Origin: an uncultured Acidobacteriota bacterium
Lineage (GTDB): Bacteria; Acidobacteriota; Blastocatellia; Pyrinomonadales; Pyrinomonadaceae
Assembly (NCBI GenBank): GCA_946480545.1
Contig: CAMLKY010000173.1
Span: 1 to 5,579, forward strand
Direction: 5' to 3'
Length of the DNA: 5,579 nucleotides
This document shows positions 1 to 4,749 of the stretch, piece after piece. A program made the position numbers and the translations under genes. Position 1 is the stretch's first letter, and each line of letters opens with the position of its first letter. A model generated the notes under the pieces. The model was not told the origin of the DNA and did no database searches. It saw only the letters and a program-made list of their open reading frames with translations.

Positions 1-2062
1 CGGTTCGGGCGAAGGCGGTGAGCGCGACGGCAGGAAGGCGGCGGCCTGTTGTTTTTTCTTTTTCGCGGATCCGTTTTATCAAACTGTACCCGTCCTCTTC
101 GGGCATGCCGATATCGGAGACGAGCACGTCCGGCTCGAATTCATCCAACATCTTCAGCGCCTCCGTGGCAGACCCGCACAGCATTACTTCGGCGCCGCAC
201 ATCTCGAACAGCATCTCCAGCAGAGCCCGCGAGTCGGGTTCGTCGTCGACCGCGAGCACCTTCAGACCCGCGAGATCGGGCGGGCAGTCGAAGGCCAGAT
301 TGGCTGTGGTGAGCGGTGCAGGTGCCTCACGCTTCCGGACCATCTCTTCGATCGGGCGACTGACGACCATTACCGGGAGCTTTACTGTGAAGACGGCCCC
401 GACTCCGTCCTCGCCATTGGCTGCCTCGACGGTCCCGCCATGTAGCTCGACAAGATGCCGCACGATCGACAATCCGAGTCCGAGACCCGAGTACATTTTG
501 TTCGTCCCGCTATCTGCCTGACGGAACCTCTCGAAGACATGCGGCAGAAAGTCGGGGTCGATTCCCGGACCCGAATCGCTTACCGTGATCTCGACATGAG
601 AGTTCACCCGCCGGAGTGCGACACGTACGCTGCCGCCGCGGGGGACAAACTTGATCGCGTTTGCAACGAGATTCCATACCACCTGCTGCAGACGTACGGG
701 ATCGCCAAGCACATTGGCGTTTCCGAAGTCGAGTGTCACGTACATCCGGATCTGCTTTGCATCAGCGGCGGGGCGCAATGTATCGACGGCGGCGTTTATG
801 ACCGATGTCAGATCGACGGGCTGTGCATCGAGTCGGAGCTTGCCCGAGATGATTCGCGAGACGTCGAGCATGTCGTCGATCAGGCGGGCCTGGAGCTTAG
901 CGTTGCGATCGATCGTCTCCAGCGCCTGCGTCGTCGCCTCGGGGGTGAGATTCTGCGAGCTAAGGATCCTCGTCCAACCGAGTATCGAATTGAGCGGTGT
1001 CCGCAGCTCGTGTGAAAGCAGTCCGAGAAACTCATCTTTCGAACGGCTTGCGATCTCGGCCTGCTCGCGGGCATGCCTTTCGCGCTCGAGCAGTTGTTCA
1101 CGATCGCGAAGCGCCTCGCGGGCCTGTTCGTAGAGGCGTGCATTATCCATCGCCGTTGCTATCTGGCCTGCGAGCCCTTCGACGATCCTCTCGTGGCGCT
1201 CGGTGAAAACGTCTTCTGCCTGGTGACCGAAGAATAGTCCGCCGATCACGGTACCGTCACGCGAGACCACCGAGACGGCGAGGTAGCTCGTGACGGGAAG
1301 GTGTCCCTCGGGCATGCCGAAGTATGGTGCGTGCTTGCCGTACCTTGGGTCATTGCGAACATTGCCGAGACGGATGGTCGCCTCGCCGCGAAAAGTCGGA
1401 CCGAACAGATCCGTCGCGCGGGGCATCGGGAAGCCTTCGAATTTCTCGCGCGGCACTCCCGAAAGCGCGTAGAGCATGTATGAGCCGCCGGAGGCATCGA
1501 GCACGTTGTAAAAGAACGCGCCAAATTCGGCGCCGGTCAGCTCGGTCGCGGCGTCGGTTACGATCTGGACGAGCTTGTCCTGCTCGAGCTCTGCCGACAG
1601 GACCGTGCCGATCCGATTGATCGCCTCGACGATCTCGGTCTCTTCCGCGAGCTGTTTTTGGACGCGGGCCTGCTCCGCTTCCATTTCCTTGATCCGGGTT
1701 ATATCGCGAAGGATCTTTGAAGCCCCGACGATGTTTCCATCGGCGTCCTTTATCGGTGAGATGGTGAGTGCGACGTTGATCCGGCGTCCGTCCTTGCGGA
1801 CGCGCACCGTTTGAAAGTGCTCGACACGCCGACCGGCCCGAATGTTCGAGAGAATCATTGTCTCCTCGTCGCGGAGCTCCTCGGGAATGAGCATCAGGAC
1901 CGAATTACCGACAGCTTCGTCGGCCGTGTAGCCGAGGATTTTCTCCGCGGCCTTGTTCCAACTAGTCAGCGTGCCGTCGAGCGTCTTGCTGATGATTGCA
2001 TCGTCTGCGGATTCGATGATGGCTTCGAGCCACCCGCTGATGATCTGCGAATCGCCTTTCAA
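1..2062 (-). CDS. Hybrid sensor histidine kinase (PAS-GAF-HisKA-HATPase-REC), 3' end cut by window edge
   Basis: Translating the minus strand gives 687 uninterrupted codons running off the left edge. Domains seen: PAS about residues 10-125 (WNKAAEKILGY; ends SKILRDITRIKE), a GAF domain about 148-310, a coiled-coil linker about 310-345, then HisKA with the H-box LLSHELRTPLN (phosphoacceptor His351). The HATPase follows with an N-box around NLVANAIKF (464-472), G1 DSGPGID (496-502) and G2 GLGLGL (526-531). A receiver domain starts near 600 (KVLAVDDEPD, acidic pair Asp606/Asp607), has the phosphoacceptor Asp650 in VSDIGMP and Thr682, and is cut before the conserved Lys. No signal peptide or membrane helix is visible, so it is probably a cytoplasmic sensor that autophosphorylates and passes phosphate to its own receiver. 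The start chosen is TTG at 2062: GGGGGA lies 7 bases upstream, the PAS domain begins right after it, and an in-frame TAG lies about 80 bases further up with no ATG between. The GAF ligand is unknown. Domain calls are firm; the input signal is not inferable. Confidence 0.95.
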   Translation of the reverse strand, partial: MKGDSQIISGWLEAIIESADDAIISKTLDGTLTSWNKAAEKILGYTADEAVGNSVLMLIPEELRDEETMILSNIRAGRRVEHFQTVRVRKDGRRINVALTISPIKDADGNIVGASKILRDITRIKEMEAEQARVQKQLAEETEIVEAINRIGTVLSAELEQDKLVQIVTDAATELTGAEFGAFFYNVLDASGGSYMLYALSGVPREKFEGFPMPRATDLFGPTFRGEATIRLGNVRNDPRYGKHAPYFGMPEGHLPVTSYLAVSVVSRDGTVIGGLFFGHQAEDVFTERHERIVEGLAGQIATAMDNARLYEQAREALRDREQLLERERHAREQAEIASRSKDEFLGLLSHELRTPLNSILGWTRILSSQNLTPEATTQALETIDRNAKLQARLIDDMLDVSRIISGKLRLDAQPVDLTSVINAAVDTLRPAADAKQIRMYVTLDFGNANVLGDPVRLQQVVWNLVANAIKFVPRGGSVRVALRRVNSHVEITVSDSGPGIDPDFLPHVFERFRQADSGTNKMYSGLGLGLSIVRHLVELHGGTVEAANGEDGVGAVFTVKLPVMVVSRPIEEMVRKREAPAPLTTANLAFDCPPDLAGLKVLAVDDEPDSRALLEMLFEMCGAEVMLCGSATEALKMLDEFEPDVLVSDIGMPEEDGYSLIKRIREKEKTTGRRLPAVALTAFART

Positions 2063-2232
2063 TGTGAGGTCCCCCGTGATTCTTTTCTTAAGAATAAAGA
2101 TTCTAACATTTCGCGTCAGGGTCGCGGTAAACCTCAGGATCTACCGCCGTTGTCGCCTGGGGTTCCTGAGTTTGTCTTCGACGCCGCGAAGTCAAAATCC
2201 CGACGTGCCGATTCCGCTCCTGGGATTACTTC
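2063..2232 (-). promoter_or_regulatory. Leader and probable promoter region of the histidine kinase
   Basis: This non-coding stretch lies upstream of the kinase. On the minus strand a GGGGGA Shine-Dalgarno-like run sits at 2075-2070. A TAGAAT box at 2105-2100 could be a -10 element, but the only -35-like sequence, TTACCG at 2130-2125, is weak and 19 bases away. A 10-bp perfect palindrome TTCTTAAGAA lies at 2085-2094, between the putative -10 and the start codon. No other gene is visible here. The promoter call is tentative; the ribosome-binding site is better supported. Confidence 0.35.
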
Positions 2233-2269
2233 TTGACAGGATGAGCATAATACGTAACTATATAGTTAC
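2233..2269 (+). promoter_or_regulatory. Promoter of the SRPBCC gene
   Basis: A perfect sigma70-type -35 hexamer TTGACA is at 2233-2238. No consensus -10 is at the ideal distance: 16-18 bases downstream fall the AT-rich bases TAACTATA, the left half of the palindrome at 2254-2269. The -10 is therefore probably a non-consensus sequence inside the palindrome, which suits a promoter shut off by a protein bound there. An AAGGAGAGG ribosome-binding site follows at 2274-2282, 9 bases before the ATG. The -35 and RBS are seen directly; the exact -10 is uncertain. Confidence 0.55.
2254..2269. promoter_or_regulatory. Perfect 16-bp palindrome, probable operator for the ArsR-type regulator
   Basis: GTAACTATATAGTTAC is identical to its own reverse complement over all 16 bases. 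It lies where the -10 region of the SRPBCC promoter should be, 22 bases before the ATG. Dimeric winged-helix repressors of the ArsR family bind such inverted repeats over promoters, and an ArsR-type gene lies 740 bases downstream. That this regulator binds here is an inference. No second full copy was found elsewhere in the window, including ahead of the ArsR and DUF899 genes. A role in controlling the divergent kinase is possible but the site is about 190 bases from its start. Confidence 0.6.
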
Positions 2270-2291
2270 CTATTAAGGAGAGGTAATAATT

Positions 2292-2738
2292 ATGAACTTG
2301 AATGATCTGACGTTGGATGTGGAGCAGTCGGTTGAGGTGAAGGGAGACATTGGGGATGTTTTCAAAAGTGTGTTGTACCGGTTGGGTGAGGGGAACGTTC
2401 GGCCGGATGGGGCGAGTATGGAGATGACGCTCGAGGAGTGGGCCGGTGGGCGTTGGTTTCGCGACCGCGGCGAGGGCGTCCAGCATCTTTGGGGACATGT
2501 GCAGGTGATCAAGCCGCCGGTGTTGATCGAATTGAGCGGGCCGATGTTCATGTCTTATCCGGCGCTGAATCATATCGAGGTAAAGGTCGATCAGATCGCG
2601 GGCGGGGCGAAGGTGACTCTGCGGCATCGGGCTATCGGGATGATCGAGCCGGCGCATCGCGAGGGAGTCGGCGAGGGGTGGAAGCATATGCTCGAGGCGG
2701 TGAAAGGGGATGTCACGGGCGCGGCTGCGGCTTCGTGA
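2292..2738 (+). CDS. SRPBCC (AHSA1/START-like) domain protein
   Basis: The 148-residue product looks like a single SRPBCC helix-grip fold, a small soluble protein with a deep hydrophobic ligand pocket. Typical pattern: a first strand VEQSVEVKGDIGDVFKSVL (about 10-28), with the helix used by family members after 'I..DVF'; central strands MEMTLEEWAGGRWFRD (43-58), HLWGHVQVIKPPVLIELSG (65-83) and NHIEVKVDQIAGGAKVTLRH (93-112); and a long C-terminal helix EGVGEGWKHMLEAVKGDV (124-141). 'G.VQVIKPP..IE..G' and 'GW..ML..VK' are common in the AHSA1 branch. No catalytic residue can be assigned and the ligand is unknown. Length is normal for the family. The ATG follows AAGGAGAGG by 9 bases. SRPBCC proteins of this kind are regularly encoded beside an ArsR-type regulator; here the regulator is 272 bases downstream, an unusually wide gap filled with repeats. 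It is probably the main target of the upstream operator. Confidence 0.85.
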   Translation: MNLNDLTLDVEQSVEVKGDIGDVFKSVLYRLGEGNVRPDGASMEMTLEEWAGGRWFRDRGEGVQHLWGHVQVIKPPVLIELSGPMFMSYPALNHIEVKVDQIAGGAKVTLRHRAIGMIEPAHREGVGEGWKHMLEAVKGDVTGAAAAS

Positions 2739-2742
2739 GGTT

Positions 2743-2900
2743 AACGCGGATCGGGCGGATGGAACGGATCTGGGCGGATAAGAAAACTAATGCTTAGAGT
2801 GATCGCGTCCTCAGGGCTTGGCGGTTGTCGAGAGCCTCACCAAAGGCACGAAACACACGACAAGCACTAACTAAATCTTCAGATCCGCCCAATCCGCGTT
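2743..2900. repeat. 158-bp element with 18-bp inverted ends (MITE-like or dispersed repeat)
   Basis: The left end AACGCGGATCGGGCGGAT (2743-2760) and the right end ATCCGCCCAATCCGCGTT (2883-2900) are inverted copies matching at 17 of 18 positions. A second, shorter copy of the left motif (AACGGATCTGGGCGGAT) follows at 2763-2779. The interior has no open reading frame of note and includes a CACGAAACACACGA stretch near 2851 that resembles the CACGAA repeats further down. No clear target-site duplication flanks it. It may be a non-autonomous mobile element or simply two facing copies of a dispersed GCGGAT repeat. Confidence 0.55.
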
Positions 2901-2930
2901 CAAAAAAAATGTGATCAGTGCGGCGCGGTT

Positions 2931-3004
2931 TCAGCCTCTCGGCTGATTGACCACCCCGTCATCCGCCTCGCGGCGGATGACTTCCCCTCCTTTAGAAGGA
3001 GGGG
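2931..3004. repeat. Three consecutive perfect hairpins upstream of the ArsR gene
   Basis: Three perfect inverted repeats lie within 74 bases: TCAGCC-TCTC-GGCTGA (2931-2946), GTCATCCGCC-TCGC-GGCGGATGAC (2958-2981) and CCCCTCCTT-TAG-AAGGAGGGG (2984-3004). The arrangement resembles REP/BIME-type intergenic repeat units. The 3' arm of the last hairpin, AAGGAGGGG at 2996-3004, is also the Shine-Dalgarno sequence of the ArsR gene, 6 bases before its ATG, and its 5' arm is a perfect complement. If folded in the mRNA this would hide the ribosome-binding site. The hairpins are seen directly; the regulatory effect is inferred. Confidence 0.75.
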
Positions 3005-3010
3005 AGTTTT

Positions 3011-3331
3011 ATGAGCGACGACAACGACATTATTTGGAAGGCGCTTTCGGATCCTACTCGGCGCAAGATCCTGGATCTTTTGCGGGACGGGCCGAGGGGG
3101 ACTACTGAGATCGTTGAGGCGTTTCCGGGGATGACCCGGCATGCGGTGATGAAGCACATCGATATGCTTCGGAAGGCTTCGTTGATCAATACCGTGAAGG
3201 ACGGGCGGAAGCGGGAGAATTCGCTGAACCCTGTGCCGATCCGGCAGATATATGAACGCTGGATGGGGCCGTTCGCGGAGTTGTGGTCTAGCACGTTGTT
3301 GCGGGTGAAGGATGATGTCGAAAAGAAATGA
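3011..3331 (+). CDS. ArsR-family winged-helix regulator (SRPBCC-associated, non-metal type)
   Basis: This 106-residue protein is one winged helix-turn-helix domain, probably a dimeric DNA-binding repressor. The ArsR opening WKALSDPTRRKILDLLRDGP is at 9-28, TTEIVEAFPGMTRHAVMKHI at 31-50 is the helix-turn-helix with the recognition helix about 42-56, and KDGRKRENSLN (63-73) is the wing. The tail PVPIRQIYERWMGPFAELWS (74-93) is characteristic of the ArsR group that partners SRPBCC proteins. There is no cysteine anywhere, so the metal-sensing CxC site of classic ArsR/SmtB is absent and another signal must be used. The ATG at 3011 follows the strong site AAGGAGGGG by 6 bases, within a hairpin. Length is normal. 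It lies after, not before, its likely partner SRPBCC gene. The likely target is the palindrome at 2254-2269, by inference from position and symmetry. Confidence 0.92.
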   Translation: MSDDNDIIWKALSDPTRRKILDLLRDGPRGTTEIVEAFPGMTRHAVMKHIDMLRKASLINTVKDGRKRENSLNPVPIRQIYERWMGPFAELWSSTLLRVKDDVEKK

Positions 3332-3343
3332 GGAAGATTCTTT

Positions 3344-3376
3344 GCCGCAGATTTACGCGGATGAAGCAGATCTGAA
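3344..3376. repeat. GCGGAT-type dispersed repeat copy
   Basis: GCCGCAGATTTACGCGGATG continues as AAGCAGATCTG just after the ArsR stop codon. It shares the ACGCGGAT core and the following GGATCTG/AGATCTG segment with the copies at 2743-2779, 2881-2900 (inverted) and 4683-4737. It includes a short palindrome, CAGATCTG. No coding role is visible. It looks like a further member of an intergenic repeat family within this window. Confidence 0.5.
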
Positions 3377-3390
3377 TCTTTTCGTGTTCG

Positions 3391-3506
3391 TTCGTGTGAA
3401 TTGGTGGTTTCAGTCATAACGGTTTAAGAACTTGGAACCACCACGTCATACGAAAACTGTAACCACGAAATGCACGAATAAGACACGAATAAGACACGAA
3501 ATAAGA
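3391..3506. repeat. Inverted AACCACCA arms followed by three CACGAATAAGA tandem units
   Basis: TTCGTGTGAATTGGTGGTT (3391-3409) pairs with AACCACCACGTCATACGAA (3436-3454) at 16 of 19 positions across a 26-base loop. After this come three tandem units, CACGAATAAGA at 3473-3483, the same at 3484-3494, and CACGAAATAAGA at 3495-3506. All share the theme 'accacgaa..cacgaa'. This kind of sequence recurs in intergenic DNA of several soil phyla. The stretch 3507-3597 after it holds only short inverted repeats such as GGCGG-A-CCGCC (3515-3525) and no gene. No clear promoter for the DUF899 gene was recognised in it. Confidence 0.55.
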
Positions 3507-3610
3507 GCGCCGGGGGCGGACCGCCACAGCTGCGTCACCTGCGGTTAACTGAGCTGGTAAAACGGCGACTCACTCACAGGACGAAAGAGTTGCCACGAAA
3601 GGAGAAGTAA

Positions 3611-4354
3611 ATGTCAGACGAACAATTAGTGAAAATGAAGACGCCGGCGATCGTGTCGGCGGATGAGTGGACGGCCGAGTGGGAGAGGATGTTGGTCAAG
3701 GAAAAGGAGTTTACTCGGGCGCGGGATGCGTTGGCGGCAGAGAGGCGCCGTATGCCCTGGATGGCGGTCGAGAAGGATTATGTGTTCGAGGGGCCGGACG
3801 GACGTCGGAGCTTGGTCGATTTGTTCGACGGGCGACGTCAGCTGATCGTCTACCGAGCCTTCTATGCACCGGATGTCACTACGTTCCCGAAATCGGGCGG
3901 CGCCTATCCGGAACGCGCGTGCGTCGGATGTTCGATGATGGCCGACCATGTGGGGCATCTCGCACATCTGAATGCGCGTGACACGACACTCGTGTTCGCG
4001 TCGCGGGCGCCGCAGCCCGAGATCCAGGATCTGAAAAGGCGTATGGACTGGAACCGGATCCCGTGGTACACGATCACCGACGACTTCGACAAGGATTTCG
4101 GAGTCGACGAGTGGCACGGGCACAACGCGTTCATCCGCGACGGCGATCGGATATTCCGCACGTACCTTATCAACGGGCGTGGCGATGAGGCGATGGGAAC
4201 GACGTGGAGCTATCTCGACATGACCGCCCTCGGACGGCAGGAGCCGTGGGAAGATTCGCCCGAAGGCTATCCACAGTCGCCGACATACGAGTGGTGGAAC
4301 TATCACGATGCCTACAAGCCGGGCGAAACCAAAGGAGCATCATGTTGTCACTAG
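3611..4354 (+). CDS. DUF899 family thioredoxin-like protein
   Basis: The 247-residue product has the full DUF899 pattern, a family with a predicted thioredoxin-like fold, often annotated as a putative dithiol-disulfide oxidoreductase without proof of activity. Seen: LVKEKEFTRARDALAAERRRMPW (28-50), KDYVFEGPDG (55-64) and SLVDLFDGRRQLIVYRAFY (67-85). The putative active site is CVGC (Cys104, Cys107), followed by SMMADHVGHLAHLNARDTTLVFASRAP. Then come the DFDKDFG region (158-164), FIRDGDRIFRTY (174-185) and the C-terminal signature EPWEDSPEGYPQSPTYEWWNYHD (211-233). It has no signal peptide, so it should be cytoplasmic. The extreme C-terminus ends SCCH, two further cysteines with possible metal or disulfide roles. 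The ATG follows AGGAG (3600-3604) by 6 bases. Its last 13 bases overlap the next gene. DUF899 genes are frequently near ArsR/SRPBCC pairs, hinting at a common regulon. Family firm, reaction unknown. Confidence 0.92.
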   Translation: MSDEQLVKMKTPAIVSADEWTAEWERMLVKEKEFTRARDALAAERRRMPWMAVEKDYVFEGPDGRRSLVDLFDGRRQLIVYRAFYAPDVTTFPKSGGAYPERACVGCSMMADHVGHLAHLNARDTTLVFASRAPQPEIQDLKRRMDWNRIPWYTITDDFDKDFGVDEWHGHNAFIRDGDRIFRTYLINGRGDEAMGTTWSYLDMTALGRQEPWEDSPEGYPQSPTYEWWNYHDAYKPGETKGASCCH

Positions 4355-4596
4355 GGGCCGCAAAGTGTGGATGCTCGACTGTCGTGAAGTGGGCGACACC
4401 AGGTTTGATCCTCGCGCTGCTGCCAAAGTGTCCGCTGTGTATCGCCGCGTATATCGCGGTCGCGACCGGGATCGGAGTCTCCGTCACGACGGCTACGTAC
4501 ATTCGGGCCGGAGCGATGGCGTTGTGTGTTGCGGCGATTCTGGTCCTTCTCTCGAGGCTGGTTCGAGGAAGGGCCGTCCACCAACAGCGATTTTAG
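4342..4596 (+). CDS. Small cysteine-bearing two-helix membrane protein (KCPLC motif)
   Basis: This 84-residue protein starts at ATG 4342, inside the end of the DUF899 gene in another reading frame; the overlap is 13 bases. AAAGGAG at 4331-4337 is 4 bases before that ATG; a longer in-frame form from 4204 would overlap DUF899 by 150 bases and its extra 46 residues (MELSRHDRPRTAG...) are charged and unlike a membrane protein, so it is rejected. After a short CGC motif (Cys9, Cys11) comes a hydrophobic stretch about 18-45 interrupted by KCPLC (Cys30, Cys33), then TGIGVSVTTATYIR, and a second helix about 56-72 ending in the positive tail RLVRGR. It looks like a bacterial inner-membrane protein. 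Small MerC/MerF-type metal or redox proteins have similar cysteine-rich helices, but I do not assign it to a named family. Translational coupling to the DUF899 gene suggests a joint thiol-redox or metal-related task (inference). Confidence 0.75.
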   Translation: MLSLGAAKCGCSTVVKWATPGLILALLPKCPLCIAAYIAVATGIGVSVTTATYIRAGAMALCVAAILVLLSRLVRGRAVHQQRF

Positions 4597-4682
4597 AATC
4601 TTCCGATGCGTCAGCTAAGGCAGTGTGGATGCCAATGCAAATAGGAAGATCCTTAAACTGTCATCCTCGTCCTGAAAGCAGA

Positions 4683-4717
4683 TGACGCGGATCGGATATG
4701 CTTTCCGATCCGCGTCA
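4683..4717. terminator. 14-bp perfect hairpin between convergent genes, GCGGAT-repeat related
   Basis: TGACGCGGATCGGA (4683-4696) and TCCGATCCGCGTCA (4704-4717) pair perfectly around a 7-base loop. It sits 86 bases after the membrane-protein stop and 32 bases before the convergent propeller-gene stop, where a bidirectional terminator is expected. There is no T tract on either strand, so it is not a classic intrinsic terminator. The arms carry the GCGGATC core shared with the other repeats, and the bases after it (GCGCAGATCCGTGGCTGATC) continue that theme. It may be a repeat that doubles as a transcription stop. The rest of 4597-4749 shows no gene, only a 7-bp ATCTTCC/GGAAGAT pair at 4598 and 4644. 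Confidence 0.55.
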
Positions 4718-4749
4718 CCCGCGCAGATCCGTGGCTGATCAATTCCGAC

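Noticed and set aside
18..2236. Long plus-strand open frames across 1-2236 (for example 18-521, 455-1015, 651-1133, 1811-2236).
   Set aside because: They are antisense to the histidine kinase, whose minus-strand translation has uninterrupted, clearly recognisable domains. Their own products are Arg/Ser-rich and match no family.
2226..2687. Minus-strand open frames of 153 and 92 residues over the SRPBCC gene.
   Set aside because: They are shadows of the SRPBCC frame; the longer one would also start inside that gene and run through its promoter and operator.
3473..3506. The CACGAATAAGA tandem units as a possible CRISPR array.
   Set aside because: The units are 11-12 bases, directly adjacent and without spacers, and there are no cas genes.
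3626..4306. A 226-residue minus-strand open frame across the DUF899 gene.
   Set aside because: It is antisense to a gene with full family motifs, and its product is Arg/His/Pro-rich with no recognisable domain.
4204..4341. N-terminal extension of the small membrane protein from ATG 4204.
   Set aside because: It would overlap DUF899 by 150 bases, encodes a charged arginine-rich stretch, and the ribosome-binding site lies at 4331-4337, ahead of ATG 4342.
4683..4717. Classic rho-independent terminator.
   Set aside because: The stem is strong but there is no T tract on either strand, so it is listed only as a hairpin with a possible terminator role.
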